DNA from: Solibacillus sp. FSL W7-1464
GTDB lineage: Bacteria > Bacillota > Bacilli > Bacillales_A > Planococcaceae
Assembly (NCBI RefSeq): GCF_038004425.1
Contig: NZ_JBBORC010000001.1
Coordinates: 2,457,001 to 2,521,000 of the forward strand
Direction: 5' to 3'
Length of the DNA: 64,000 bases
Position numbers and translations under genes: made by a program
Shown here: positions 54,799 through 63,949 of the stretch, piece by piece
Layout of the letters: each line of letters begins with the position of its first letter
How positions within the stretch are numbered: the first letter of the stretch is position 1
The notes under the pieces: generated by a model
Databases searched by the model: none
Seen by the model: only the letters and a program-made list of their open reading frames with translations
Told to the model about the DNA's origin: nothing

Positions 54799-54868
54799 CC
54801 TTTCATAAAGAAGGTTTTATATATGGAGCTTACATCCACTATACAAATTCCGCTTCTTTATGAAAAGG
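54799..54868. repeat. Long inverted repeat upstream of comEA
   Basis: Arms CCTTTCATAAAGAAG (54799-54813) and CTTCTTTATGAAAAGG (54853-54868) pair over 15 bases with one extra A, around a 39-base loop. It lies in the 122-base gap between comEA and yqeM, where comER would be expected. Whether it is an operator, a leader structure or a relic is not clear. Confidence 0.6.
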
Positions 54869-54878
54869 TATTTCCATC

Positions 54879-54905
54879 AAAACTGCCGAAACTTACTTTT
54901 TCGGC
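54879..54905 (-). terminator. Terminator of the yqe cluster after yqeM
   Basis: GCCGAAA/TTTCGGC, 7-base stem and 7-base loop, followed on the minus strand by AGTTTTG. It begins 4 bases after the yqeM stop, so comEA must start from its own promoter in the remaining gap. Confidence 0.75.
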
Positions 54906-54909
54906 TATT

Positions 54910-55647
54910 TTATTTTACCGCCCGAATAAAAATTCGTTCACTTTCATCATTCGGTTGTGTTTTCGTCCAGTCTGCCGTCACTTCAACATGGGAAAAACCG
55001 ATTTCTTCCAGCCATTTCACATATTGCTCATACGCAAATGTACGCTGATAATGTTCTTCATCAAAACGTTCAAAAAGACCGCTTTCTGTTAGAACAAAAA
55101 ACGTCATTTGATGGTATACAGAATGGGGTTCTGCACCGGGCTCTGTATGCCAAACATATGAAATTTCGCCGTCGTCATATGTAAATGGACCATCCAGAAA
55201 AATATCGTCCATTTTAAATAACGAGTGTACATCAAAAAATAGCTGTCCGCCTTCACGAAGACTGTCAAATATCCGTTTCAATGTTTCCACGACATTGTGC
55301 AGCTCTTTTACATAGTTGATCGAGTCAATTGGAATGATGGCAACATCCAAGTCGCTGAAGCCTTCCAGCTCGTCCATTGACATTGCATATAGAGGCATTG
55401 AAAACTTCTCGGCTTCCATACGCGCACTTGCAATGGCAAGCATGTCTTCCGATAAGTCGATACCTGAAACAGTGTAACCCGATTTATGCAGCATTAGTGC
55501 AAGCGTTCCTGTACCACAGCCAATATCGAGCAGAGTTTTATAGTTCTGTGCAGGTGCATATGTCTGAATCCATTCCACATATTCCGCGTACGGGATATCT
55601 GTCATCAGTTCATCATAAACTTCCGCAAAACGCTCATAACTATTCAT
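54910..55647 (-). CDS. yqeM: SAM-dependent methyltransferase, YqeM-like
   Basis: 245 residues, class I methyltransferase: motif I LLDIGCGTGTLALMLHKSG, acidic residue GIDLSEDML, then DVAIIPIDSINYV and FFDVHSLFKMDD. The substrate is unknown. It overlaps rsfS by 8 bases at its start and closes the yqeG-yqeM cluster. Confidence 0.88.
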   Translation of the reverse strand: MNSYERFAEVYDELMTDIPYAEYVEWIQTYAPAQNYKTLLDIGCGTGTLALMLHKSGYTVSGIDLSEDMLAIASARMEAEKFSMPLYAMSMDELEGFSDLDVAIIPIDSINYVKELHNVVETLKRIFDSLREGGQLFFDVHSLFKMDDIFLDGPFTYDDGEISYVWHTEPGAEPHSVYHQMTFFVLTESGLFERFDEEHYQRTFAYEQYVKWLEEIGFSHVEVTADWTKTQPNDESERIFIRAVK

Positions 55648-55993
55648 TGTCCATTTGTGGCGCGTCTAATTGTGGTGCATCTCCCCATAAACGCTCTAGG
55701 TTGTAATAGGCACGCTCATCTTTATGGAAAATATGTGCAACAACATCACCCATATCGACTAAAATCCAGCGTGCAGTATCAAAGCCTTCAAGCTTACGTA
55801 CTGTGTAGCCTGCTTCTTCTGCTTTTTCTTTAATTTCACGTGCAATTGCCTGTACTTGGCGCTCTGAGCTACCTTCTGCAATGATGAAATAATCAGCTAA
55901 AAGTGAAATTCCCTGCATATTTAATGCAACGATATCCTCTCCTCGCTTGTCATCGATTGCTTTGTACGTAATATTTAATAACGTTTCATTCAT
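55640..55993 (-). CDS. rsfS: Ribosomal silencing factor RsfS
   Basis: 117 residues, starting MNETLLNITYKAIDDKRGED, with the family core GISLLADYFIIAEGSSERQVQAIAR and GFDTARWILVDMGDVVAHIFH. It binds ribosomal protein uL14 and blocks subunit joining when nutrients are low. The ATG at 55993 follows AGAGG; the frame opens at 56029. It sits directly after yqeK. Confidence 0.95.
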   Translation of the reverse strand: MNETLLNITYKAIDDKRGEDIVALNMQGISLLADYFIIAEGSSERQVQAIAREIKEKAEEAGYTVRKLEGFDTARWILVDMGDVVAHIFHKDERAYYNLERLWGDAPQLDAPQMDNE

Positions 55994-55998
55994 GTATG

Positions 55999-56559
55999 TT
56001 ATTCCTCTCTTAATAAGCTGTTGTAGCATTCAATTGAAACAGGGTAAATTGCCTGCTGTGACGAAACTAAAAAACTGAGCGTATGTGTCACACATGCCCG
56101 GAATGCATCCTCTAAACTGCGTTCTGCCAATGTTCTTAGTTCCTCAACACCCTGAAACTTACGATTTGGTTCAATCATATCTGCCACATAAATAATTTTC
56201 TCAAAAGTTGTCATATTCGCACGTCCGGTAGTATGGTAACGAATTGCATTTAAAATGGCTTCATCATGGATTTGGAACTCCGTCTCGACAATCCAGGCAC
56301 CAACCGGACCATGCAATATTTCTGCATTCCAGTCAAGCAGACGCGTATCCAACTGCTGTTCGATCACGACTTGCTTCATCCAGTCCACATCCGCATATTT
56401 TGCGATATCATGAAAAATAGCCGCGATTTCTGCTTTTTGTGGATTTTCACCGTATTGATGAGCTAAACGGATTGCTGTTTCCATTACACCAACCGTATGA
56501 ATATACCGTTTTTCAGGCATTCGATCTTTAATCGCTGCCAGCATCGTTTGACGTTCCAT
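55999..56559 (-). CDS. yqeK: HD-domain phosphohydrolase YqeK, Ap4A hydrolase type
   Basis: 186 residues with the HD metal-binding pattern RYIHTVGVMETA, IFHDIAKYAD, LHGPVGAWI and IRYHTTGR. YqeK proteins hydrolyse diadenosine tetraphosphate symmetrically. The frame is open to 56715, but the ATG at 56559 with GGAAGG 5 bases ahead gives the normal MERQTMLAAIK start. It overlaps the end of nadD by 32 bases. Confidence 0.92.
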   Translation of the reverse strand: MERQTMLAAIKDRMPEKRYIHTVGVMETAIRLAHQYGENPQKAEIAAIFHDIAKYADVDWMKQVVIEQQLDTRLLDWNAEILHGPVGAWIVETEFQIHDEAILNAIRYHTTGRANMTTFEKIIYVADMIEPNRKFQGVEELRTLAERSLEDAFRACVTHTLSFLVSSQQAIYPVSIECYNSLLREE

Positions 56560-57121
56560 ACAAACCTTCCTTTCGAATATACTGTTCAACTGCAGCAGGC
56601 AGTAAAAACTGTAAAGGTGCCTCTGTTTGCTGTAGTCGGTTTCGAATATATGTTGAAGAAAGGTCAATTTGCGGAGCTTCCACCATACACACGTCGTAGG
56701 AAGATTTTGCTTCACTGCCCGGGCGCTTCACTCCTACAAATGTGACAAGTTCCATTAACTCATCGATACGGTGCCACGTATGCAAGGAATCGATCATGTC
56801 CCCGCCAATAATAAAATAAAACTGTGTTTGCGGTTCACTTTCACACAATGCTTTCATTGTATCGAATGTATAGGATACCCCTCCGCGCTCAAGTTCATAT
56901 GTTTCCACATGAAAATATGGAATGTCCTCGATCGCCAGCTCAACCATCCGCAGACGCTGCGCATTTGTTGCCGAGCGGGCCAAATCCTTATGCGGGGGTT
57001 TTGCGTTCGGCATAAAGCGGACTTCCGTCAAACCAAGCGCTGCATACACTTCATTGGCCATCATTAAATGTCCGATATGCGGTGGATTAAAAGTTCCGCC
57101 AAAAAGACCAACTTTCTTCAT
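56528..57121 (-). CDS. nadD: Nicotinate-nucleotide adenylyltransferase
   Basis: 197 residues: nucleotidyltransferase motif LFGGTFNPPHIGHL and the C-terminal ISSTYIR-type motif (DLSSTYIRNRL). It makes deamido-NAD from NaMN and ATP. AAGGTGA precedes the ATG. The downstream overlap with yqeK is conserved in this cluster. Confidence 0.95.
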   Translation of the reverse strand: MKKVGLFGGTFNPPHIGHLMMANEVYAALGLTEVRFMPNAKPPHKDLARSATNAQRLRMVELAIEDIPYFHVETYELERGGVSYTFDTMKALCESEPQTQFYFIIGGDMIDSLHTWHRIDELMELVTFVGVKRPGSEAKSSYDVCMVEAPQIDLSSTYIRNRLQQTEAPLQFLLPAAVEQYIRKEGLYGTSNDAGSD

Positions 57122-57132
57122 TACACTTCACC

Positions 57133-57438
57133 TTATTTCGTAGCTACTTTTGGTAATACGATTTTTTTGTTGTTGCGTGATTCTTTATATAAAACAACTG
57201 TCAATCCGATCAGTTGAACAAGCTCGGCACGTGTACCGGCAGCCAGTTCTTCCGCCACGACATTTTTGTCTTCTTCACAGTTGTCTAAAATGCGTATTTT
57301 AATAAGTTCGCGTGCTTCCAATACATCGCGTAATTGAGCGATCATTGCATCATTTACGCCACCTTTCCCAACTTGGAAAATTGGATCTAAGTGATGTGCC
57401 TCAGCACGTAAAAAACGTTTTTGTTTACCTGTTAACAT
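57133..57438 (-). CDS. yhbY: RNA-binding protein YhbY (CRM domain)
   Basis: 101 residues, one CRM domain: MLTGKQKRFLRAEAHHLDPI, QVGKGGVNDAMIAQL and the GxxG-type loop. It associates with pre-50S particles. AGGAGGA precedes the ATG at 6 bases, and the gene overlaps the end of aroE by 14 bases. Confidence 0.94.
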   Translation of the reverse strand: MLTGKQKRFLRAEAHHLDPIFQVGKGGVNDAMIAQLRDVLEARELIKIRILDNCEEDKNVVAEELAAGTRAELVQLIGLTVVLYKESRNNKKIVLPKVATK

Positions 57439-58267
57439 AATTTCCTCCTAATTGCTCCGTTAAACGGGCAATCATTGCATTTGTATTTGGATAATGACCT
57501 AGCCAGTGTTCGTAGGCAATCGCACCCTGATGCACGAACATGCCTAACCCATTGACAATTGTCGCCCCTTTTTGCTCAGCCGCTTGCAAAAATGGCGTCA
57601 TTAATGGATTATACACAATATCGGCAGCAATTGCGCCTGCCGGGAACTTTTCAAGCGAAAATGGTAATGCAAAGTCGCCCGTAGTCATTCCGGCTGGTGT
57701 TGTTTGAATAAAAATTTCATAATTCGCCAGGCTTTGTTCTGCTTCTTGCATTGAAACAGCTTGGCCGGCATTTAACTCCTCAATAATCTGCTGTGCTTTT
57801 TCAACTGTACGATTGGCAATTGTTATATTCGTATAACCTGCCATTTGAAGGGCAAATGCAATTCCGCGAGCTGCGCCACCTGCTCCGATCAGCAATACCG
57901 GTGCCTCACGTTTCGTTGTACCGATTACATGCTCAAGTGATTTCACAAAACCGGGACCGTCCGTATTATAGCCCTTTAATTTACCTTCTGCAGTGCACAC
58001 GACCGTATTGACCGCTCCCATTTTTTCGGCAAGCTCGTCAAGCTCATCCAGGAGCGGAATGATCGCTTGCTTATGGGGAATCGTTACATTCCAGCCGCTT
58101 GTCCCTAACAGTTTAAATGATGCAACAGCTTGTTGTAGATGTTCGGGTTTCACGTGGATCGGGATATACGTTGCATCTACATTCGCTTCTTCAAACCATG
58201 CATTATGCATTTCCGGAGATTTTGACTGTGCAATCGGATCCCCAATAACTACAAACCACTTTTTCAT
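57425..58267 (-). CDS. aroE: Shikimate dehydrogenase
   Basis: 280 residues: substrate motif PIAQSKSPEMHNAWF, catalytic Lys in VTIPHKQAII, NADP-binding LLIGAGGAARGIAFAL and NRTVEKAQ. It reduces 3-dehydroshikimate in aromatic amino-acid synthesis. Two in-frame ATGs (58273 and 58267) are close; the second sits 8 bases after AGAGGG and gives MKKWFVVIGDP, so it is chosen. Confidence 0.95.
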   Translation of the reverse strand: MKKWFVVIGDPIAQSKSPEMHNAWFEEANVDATYIPIHVKPEHLQQAVASFKLLGTSGWNVTIPHKQAIIPLLDELDELAEKMGAVNTVVCTAEGKLKGYNTDGPGFVKSLEHVIGTTKREAPVLLIGAGGAARGIAFALQMAGYTNITIANRTVEKAQQIIEELNAGQAVSMQEAEQSLANYEIFIQTTPAGMTTGDFALPFSLEKFPAGAIAADIVYNPLMTPFLQAAEQKGATIVNGLGMFVHQGAIAYEHWLGHYPNTNAMIARLTEQLGGNYVNR

Positions 58268-58419
58268 CAACATTTCCCTCTTTCCTACTGCCATTCATTC
58301 ACTGCGAAATAATGGAATTTTATATAAAGAAGACGAATTTTCCCGCCTCCCCTACATTTCATTCAACTAACTTAAATCAATAAAAATTTCATCTAACATC
58401 AGGTGAATAGACCGTTCTA

Positions 58420-59523
58420 TTAAATCAGTGATGGACGAATGAATACTTCTACACCTTTTGGTGCGTAAGCTGCTACGACAACATTGGCATGCTGTACTGT
58501 AATCCAGCCTAATCCTGAAATAACTACATCCGTTTTCGGTTCTTTGATCGAAAACTCGTGACGCCCTAAAGGCGGTAATTGATCAATATGCTTAGACGTT
58601 GGTGGTGCCAGTAACTCACCTTTATGTTCTTCATATAACTGATCTGCACGTTCCAGCTTCGTACGGTGGATCGGTAAATCATTTGCAACATGTACAGTAA
58701 ATGCCGAACGCTCACCTTGAATAAAATCAAAACGGGCAAGAGCACCGATAAATAATGTTTGTCCAGGGTTTTGCTGATACACTTTTGGTTTAATTTCTTT
58801 TTTCGGCATAATATATTTTAATTCACTCGAATCAATATGGTGTGCCATTTGGTGATGATTGATTATGCCGGGTGTATCATATAAAGATGATCCGTCATCA
58901 AGCGGAATGCCAATCATATCAAGTGTAGTTCCCGGGAAATGAGAAGTTGTAATAATTTCTCCTTCACCTGTAGCTTGCTTAATAATACGGTTAATAAACG
59001 TCGATTTACCGACATTTGTACAACCTACAACATATACATCTTTGCCATTACGGTATTCTTCAATTGCTTCAACGACTTCCTGCATGCCCATTCCTTTATG
59101 TGCCGAAACAAGCTTCACATCAACCGGCTTTAATCCAAGTGCTTTTGCTTCACGCTTTAACCAGTTGATCACTTTCTTTTCTTTTACCGATTTTGGTAAA
59201 AGGTCTGCTTTATTTGCTACTAAAAGAACAGGATTATTTCCAACGAATCGGTGTAAACCTGGTAACCAGCTGCCGTTGAAATCGAAAATATCCACGATTT
59301 TCACGATTAGACCTTGCTGTTGTCCAAGACCGTTTAAAATACGTAAAAAATCATCATCCGTTAAGCTAACAGGTTGGATTTCATTATAGTTTTTCAAACG
59401 GAAACAACGTTGACAAATAATCATTTCCTTTTCAAGCGAGGATGCAGGTGCATACCCTAATCCATTTTTATCTTCAGTTTGAATCACTGTTCCACAGCCA
59501 ATACATTGTGGCATTTCATTCAT
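58420..59523 (-). CDS. yqeH: Circularly permuted GTPase YqeH
   Basis: 367 residues. An N-terminal zinc finger (CIGCG and CQRCF) precedes a circularly permuted GTPase: G4 VANKADLL and G5 VSAHKGMG come before G1 GCTNVGKSTFIN and G3 DTPGI. It is needed for 30S subunit assembly. AGGAGGA is 8 bases ahead of the ATG. aroE follows after 152 bases. Confidence 0.96.
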   Translation of the reverse strand: MNEMPQCIGCGTVIQTEDKNGLGYAPASSLEKEMIICQRCFRLKNYNEIQPVSLTDDDFLRILNGLGQQQGLIVKIVDIFDFNGSWLPGLHRFVGNNPVLLVANKADLLPKSVKEKKVINWLKREAKALGLKPVDVKLVSAHKGMGMQEVVEAIEEYRNGKDVYVVGCTNVGKSTFINRIIKQATGEGEIITTSHFPGTTLDMIGIPLDDGSSLYDTPGIINHHQMAHHIDSSELKYIMPKKEIKPKVYQQNPGQTLFIGALARFDFIQGERSAFTVHVANDLPIHRTKLERADQLYEEHKGELLAPPTSKHIDQLPPLGRHEFSIKEPKTDVVISGLGWITVQHANVVVAAYAPKGVEVFIRPSLI

Positions 59524-59579
59524 TCACTATTTCCTCCTAACTACTATTGCACATTCATGCAAAAAACTCGGGTCGCTTT

Positions 59580-60095
59580 TTAGTCTTCCCAAGGATACTT
59601 TCCTTTCCGCTTTAAATCGTTGTATACACGACGTTCGACGAAACGGTTAAATTTTGTAACGAGTCCATCAGAGTCAGCAACAGGACGAACTAAAAACGTA
59701 TAAAGTTTTTGACGTTTTGCACCCATCACATCCGTTAAAAGCTGATCTCCCAGCATCGCAACTTCATGGCGACGTAGACGCAGCTGAACAAGGGCCGCAT
59801 AATATGCCGCACCTAATGGTTTTTTGGCACGGAAAATAAACGGTATGCCATGCGGTTCTGCAAACTGGCGCACCCGTGCTTCATGATTGTTTGAGGCAAT
59901 GATAATTTTTATGCCTGCTTCACGCATCATTTCAAACCATTGTACAAGCTCTTCCGTTGCATCAGCACGGTCCCATTCAACAAGCGTATTATCTAAATCT
60001 GTTATGATCCCTTTAATGCCTAAATCCTTTAATTTTTCCGGTGTGATTTCATACACACTGCGAATAAATTCATCTGGTAATAAAAAGTTGTACAA
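59580..60095 (-). CDS. yqeG: HAD phosphatase YqeG
   Basis: 171 residues, HAD class IIIA: DLDNTLVEWD (two Asp), SNN after IIIA, and LGDQLLTDVMGAKR. The substrate is unknown; some relatives are phosphatidylglycerophosphate phosphatases, which would suit the neighbouring psd. It starts at TTG, with GGGG about 8 bases ahead; no ATG is available. It heads the yqeG-yqeH-aroE cluster. Confidence 0.9.
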   Translation of the reverse strand: MYNFLLPDEFIRSVYEITPEKLKDLGIKGIITDLDNTLVEWDRADATEELVQWFEMMREAGIKIIIASNNHEARVRQFAEPHGIPFIFRAKKPLGAAYYAALVQLRLRRHEVAMLGDQLLTDVMGAKRQKLYTFLVRPVADSDGLVTKFNRFVERRVYNDLKRKGKYPWED

Positions 60096-60129
60096 AGCCG
60101 TAACCCCTAACTCAAAATTTATTTATTCA

Positions 60130-60912
60130 TTATACCATAGTAGCAAAGGCTTCTCCCATTTTTATCTTCGCTCCATTTGTTACATTCTCGGTAAATTCAA
60201 TGGTATTTTGTTCAAATAACATCACAACGGTTGAGCCGAACGCAAAATAGCCGACTTCTTCCCCTTTTTTCCACTCTGTAGACGTGTTTGTAAGTTCAAT
60301 GGAATTCACAAATGTCGCTCCTACTTTAATGAATGCTGTATAATGCTCTTTTTCATAGTTAATTTCGCTAATCATACGATAATTATGACTGATCGGTTTT
60401 TTTCCATATTGTAAGCCCATCTGGTTAACTGGATAAGACTTTTGCCCAAGTATATATTGTCGCTTAACAACACCATCAATCGGACTATGGATACGGTGAT
60501 AATCTGCAGGACTCAAGTAAAAAACAATATACTTGCCATTATTATACCTCTTTGCCTGTGTTTCATTTCCCATTAAATCAATTAAAGAATACGGTTTATT
60601 TTTCACAGTAAACATTTCCTGCTCTTCAATATTGCCGAATGCTTCTATTTTTGCATCAACAGGGCTTGCAAAAATATTTGTGCGAATATCTACCGGCCGT
60701 ACTTCTTCTTTCAACTGGCGAACAAAAAAATCATGCAGGCTAGTAAATTCTTTTGGAGATTTTGAAACTTCTTGTATGTTAATTCCGTATATTTGACTAT
60801 AGCTGCGAATAAAATTTTTACTTAAACGGGATTGTGCAATCTGTTGTAAAATTTTCGAAGAGATCTTACCATTTGATAGTTCTATCATATTCCGGTATAA
60901 TTTTTCCTTCAT
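60130..60912 (-). CDS. psd: Phosphatidylserine decarboxylase proenzyme
   Basis: 260 residues. The self-cleavage site is FGST near residue 228 (YFAFGSTVVMLFEQ); the Ser becomes the pyruvoyl group. Earlier conserved blocks are FTSLHDFFVRQL, ASPVDAKIEAFG and YLSPADYHRIHSPIDG. It makes phosphatidylethanolamine from phosphatidylserine in the membrane. It is divergent from pssA, which makes its substrate; the 206-base gap should hold both promoters. Confidence 0.95.
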   Translation of the reverse strand: MKEKLYRNMIELSNGKISSKILQQIAQSRLSKNFIRSYSQIYGINIQEVSKSPKEFTSLHDFFVRQLKEEVRPVDIRTNIFASPVDAKIEAFGNIEEQEMFTVKNKPYSLIDLMGNETQAKRYNNGKYIVFYLSPADYHRIHSPIDGVVKRQYILGQKSYPVNQMGLQYGKKPISHNYRMISEINYEKEHYTAFIKVGATFVNSIELTNTSTEWKKGEEVGYFAFGSTVVMLFEQNTIEFTENVTNGAKIKMGEAFATMV

Positions 60913-61118
60913 TCTAGGTCCTCCGGTTTTGATTAAGTATTGAAGCTCTGCCGCTAAGCTTTTGAAGCAGATTAATTACTATCCGTAAATGCGGGATAAA
61001 AGTAAATTATATAATGACTGACCTTACAAAGATAGGTCTTAATATGAATTAACTATTACCTTTTTTTAATAGAACAAGTATAATAGAATATAGCCGATGT
61101 GCAAGGGAGTGTTTTCCA

Positions 61119-61658
61119 ATGTTTCTACTTCAAAAAGTTGATTCAACGTTTAAAAAGATAAAAGCAAATGCTGCAAATATAATTACAATTACTAATATGT
61201 CATTTGGTGGGGCTGCAATTATGGCAACATTAAATGAGTATCATAGCTACAGTGTATTATTAATTTTTATCGCTGCTTTTTTAGATCGGTATGATGGTAA
61301 AGTTGCCCGTAGATTTAATCAGGAGTCCGAATTAGGAAAACAGCTTGATTCCATGGCGGATATTATTTCTTTCGGTGTAGCACCTGCCCTGTTAATGTAT
61401 GAAATGGCATTAATGAATGCAGGATTTACAGGTATGATGATGCCCGTATTATTCATTGCTGCCGGTGCGTTACGTTTAGCTCGGTTCAATGTAATGGATT
61501 CAACAGGATATTTCGTAGGACTGCCAATTACAGCAGCGGGTACGTTACTGACTTTTTCTTATTTCTTTACAAATATGTTATCTGAAACGTTTTACTTAAT
61601 TCTTTTCCCGGTACTGGCACTAATGATGGTAAGTACCTTTACATTAAAAAAAGTGTAA
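61119..61658 (+). CDS. pssA: CDP-diacylglycerol-serine O-phosphatidyltransferase
   Basis: 179 residues with multiple membrane spans and the CDP-alcohol phosphatidyltransferase motif DGKVARRFNQESELGKQLDS followed by MAD, i.e. DGxxAR-x8-G-x3-D-x3-D. It makes phosphatidylserine. AAGGGAG precedes the ATG. A TATAAT (61079-61084) lies upstream with a poor -35. Next to psd in divergent orientation. Confidence 0.93.
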   Translation: MFLLQKVDSTFKKIKANAANIITITNMSFGGAAIMATLNEYHSYSVLLIFIAAFLDRYDGKVARRFNQESELGKQLDSMADIISFGVAPALLMYEMALMNAGFTGMMMPVLFIAAGALRLARFNVMDSTGYFVGLPITAAGTLLTFSYFFTNMLSETFYLILFPVLALMMVSTFTLKKV

Positions 61659-61688
61659 GAGCAGAAATATCGCTCTTACACTTTTTTT
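61647..61688 (+). terminator. Terminator of pssA
   Basis: AAGTGTAAGAGC/GCTCTTACACTT, 12-base stem, 9-base loop, followed by TTTTT. The stem includes the pssA stop codon. Confidence 0.92.
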
Positions 61689-61744
61689 CATTTCTGTGCA
61701 AAATTCATCATATACTGTCGAAAAGATGAAAGGATGTTAATTGC

Positions 61745-62446
61745 TTGAGCGGTTTTGTGACAGCATTGGTTCAACTTTGGCTTGAGCTTCCCGCATTATT
61801 AGGCTATTTAAAAGGGCAGACGTTTTATAAACCGTTATCACGCGAGGAAGAAGAAGAAGTCATCAATCGTTTTATAAAAGGGGATGAAAGCGCTCGTGTT
61901 GAATTAATCGAGCGAAATATGCGGCTCGTTGCGCACGTCGTAAAAAAATTTCATCCTTCACACGATTTACTTGATGACTATATTTCCATTGGCACGATTG
62001 GTCTTATGAAAGCCGTAAGCAGTTTTACACCAGAAAAAAAGACCCGTCTCGCCACATATGCCGCCCGATGTATCGAAAATGAAATTCTGATGCATCTTCG
62101 CGCACAAAAAAAAGTGCAAAAAGATGTCTCGTTATTTGAGCCGATTGGTGTCGATAAAGATGGGCAGTCTCTTCAAATCCGTGATTTACTGCAGCTTGAC
62201 GAACCTTCAACAATCGAAAAAATTGAACGGCAGGAGGATTTTGCCCAGCTGTATCGCTATTTGGATACATTAGATCCACGTGAGCTCGAAATCATTTCCT
62301 ACCGCTATGGACTTCAAAATTTCGACCCGCATACCCAAAAAGAAATTGCCAAAAGGCTCAATATTTCACGCAGCTATGTTTCACGCATCGAAAAACGGGC
62401 CCTTATTAAGCTTTACCAGCAGTTTAAGCATGGCGAGAAAGAATAA
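61745..62446 (+). CDS. sigK: RNA polymerase sigma-K factor (late mother cell)
   Basis: 233 residues. The first ~20 residues are a hydrophobic pro-sequence (MSGFVTALVQLWLELPALLG) that is removed by SpoIVFB. Region 2 contains ERNMRLVAHVVKKFHPSH and YISIGTIGLMKAV with KTRLATYAARCIENEI; region 4 has LNISRSYVSRIEKRALIKL. It is a single intact frame, with no skin-like element interrupting it as in B. subtilis. It starts at TTG, about 8 bases after AAAGGATG. Confidence 0.95.
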   Translation: MSGFVTALVQLWLELPALLGYLKGQTFYKPLSREEEEEVINRFIKGDESARVELIERNMRLVAHVVKKFHPSHDLLDDYISIGTIGLMKAVSSFTPEKKTRLATYAARCIENEILMHLRAQKKVQKDVSLFEPIGVDKDGQSLQIRDLLQLDEPSTIEKIERQEDFAQLYRYLDTLDPRELEIISYRYGLQNFDPHTQKEIAKRLNISRSYVSRIEKRALIKLYQQFKHGEKE

Positions 62447-62485
62447 TCCATTTGAAAGGCATATATTTCTGACATACAACAAAGA

Positions 62486-62518
62486 AAATGCCCAATCCTT
62501 TAATGTGATTGGGCATTT
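62486..62518. terminator. Bidirectional terminator between sigK and mtnN
   Basis: A perfect 12-base stem AAATGCCCAATC/GATTGGGCATTT with a 9-base loop between two convergent genes. Confidence 0.88.
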
Positions 62519-62533
62519 CTACGCTGATTCGAA

Positions 62534-63226
62534 TTATAGTTTCGTAATGGCATTTAATACGATTTCTGTTGAGTGTTTTGCTGCAACAGGTAAAAACTCA
62601 TCGAATGACATGCTTGATTCTTGTCCAGCAATATCTGATAATGCACGAATGACAACAAACGGTGTATTGAATTGGTGGCATACTTGCGCTACAGCCGCTG
62701 CTTCCATTTCCACAGCCTTCATTGTAGGGAAATCTTTTCGCACTGCCTCGACACGCTCAGGGTTGCTCATAAAGACATCACCTGAACAAATGAGACCTAC
62801 ACTGTAATTATGCTCTCCCACTTCTTTTACTGCCTGTTTCGCAACTTCCATTAATTGTTCGTCCGATTTATAAGCTGCCGGCATCCCAGCCATTTGACCG
62901 ATTTCATAGCCAAAAGCAGTAACATCCACATCGTGATGACGTACTTCATCCGAAATGACGATATCCCCAACTTTTAATGCTGCATCAAAACCGCCTGCAG
63001 ATCCTGTATTGATGACTACTTTCGGATTAAACTTTTCCAATAAGATCGTCGTAGACATTGCCGCATTCACTTTTCCGATACCGCTTTTTAACAGGACGAC
63101 TTCTTTGCCTTCATATGTACCTGTTGTGTATTCACTGTTTGCTATTGTTTCTGTTTGTGTATTTTTTAGAGCACCGCGTAATAATTCAACTTCCTGCTCC
63201 ATTGCACCGATTACTGCTATTGTCAT
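62534..63226 (-). CDS. mtnN: 5'-methylthioadenosine/S-adenosylhomocysteine nucleosidase
   Basis: 230 residues: [20 protein letters not shown] start, the ligand-binding [10 protein letters not shown] and [12 protein letters not shown], and the catalytic Asp in RALSDIAG. It cleaves MTA and SAH to free adenine. GGAGGAA precedes the ATG. Confidence 0.96.
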   Translation of the reverse strand: MTIAVIGAMEQEVELLRGALKNTQTETIANSEYTTGTYEGKEVVLLKSGIGKVNAAMSTTILLEKFNPKVVINTGSAGGFDAALKVGDIVISDEVRHHDVDVTAFGYEIGQMAGMPAAYKSDEQLMEVAKQAVKEVGEHNYSVGLICSGDVFMSNPERVEAVRKDFPTMKAVEMEAAAVAQVCHQFNTPFVVIRALSDIAGQESSMSFDEFLPVAAKHSTEIVLNAITKL

Positions 63227-63265
63227 TTATTCATTCCTCCATTTAAACTTGCTAATTATACTTCG

Positions 63266-63949
63266 TTATTGTGAGCCTTCCAGTGTTGACAAAACTTCCA
63301 CTTGAACCGGTTTCCAGCCTTCATTGTCAACCCATTCAATACTTACACGGTATTTTTGTTCTTTGTCCATTGATGTGACAACAGCAATTGCATTTTTCGC
63401 ACTGCCATTATTATTCACACGCAGTACAATACTGTTTTCCTGCTGTAGATCGATGACACTGAAAATTGCTTTTAGTTTTTCTTCGTAATCAATATGCCCA
63501 TTTTCATATGTCGACACATGTTCACCCGTTTGTGCCGTCGGATAGGCCGGCCAATTCGGATTGGTAATGACTTCTTTTACTGCCGGATCGTCGGAAGGAC
63601 TTACCATTTCACCTGATTCAGATGCTGGCTGTTCGTCTTCAGATTCATCTGTAATATGTTCCTCTTCTGTTTCCTCCGGTACATTTGTTTCTGTTTCATT
63701 ATCTTCCGTTTCTTGCCCAGCGTCTTCTTCAGGGGCATCTGTAGTTACTTCTGCCGCTGAATCTTGCTGTTCGGCTTCGTTTTTGGCGTCTGGTTCTTGT
63801 TTAATAATAATAATTAAAGTTGCTACTATTAATACAGCGACAATGGCAATTAAGTAATTTAATCTTTTATCCGCTTTCTGGAATTTCGTCTGTTTTGTTT
63901 TTTGTTCAGCATACTGTTGTCGTGTTTGAAATCGTCTTTTTCGTTCCAT
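63266..63949 (-). CDS. yrrS: DUF1510 membrane-anchored protein, YrrS-like
   Basis: 227 residues: short basic N-terminus, membrane span (LNYLIAIVAVLIVATLIIII, about 29-48), a long Glu/Thr-rich low-complexity linker (about 55-125), then a C-terminal DUF1510 domain (YPTAQTGEHVSTYENG, WVDNEGWKPVQVEVL). This is the YrrS architecture; in B. subtilis YrrS lies in a cell-wall gene neighbourhood, and its function is not known. It lies 39 bases upstream of mtnN and may share its transcript. GGAGGA precedes the ATG. Confidence 0.88.
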   Translation of the reverse strand: MERKRRFQTRQQYAEQKTKQTKFQKADKRLNYLIAIVAVLIVATLIIIIKQEPDAKNEAEQQDSAAEVTTDAPEEDAGQETEDNETETNVPEETEEEHITDESEDEQPASESGEMVSPSDDPAVKEVITNPNWPAYPTAQTGEHVSTYENGHIDYEEKLKAIFSVIDLQQENSIVLRVNNNGSAKNAIAVVTSMDKEQKYRVSIEWVDNEGWKPVQVEVLSTLEGSQ

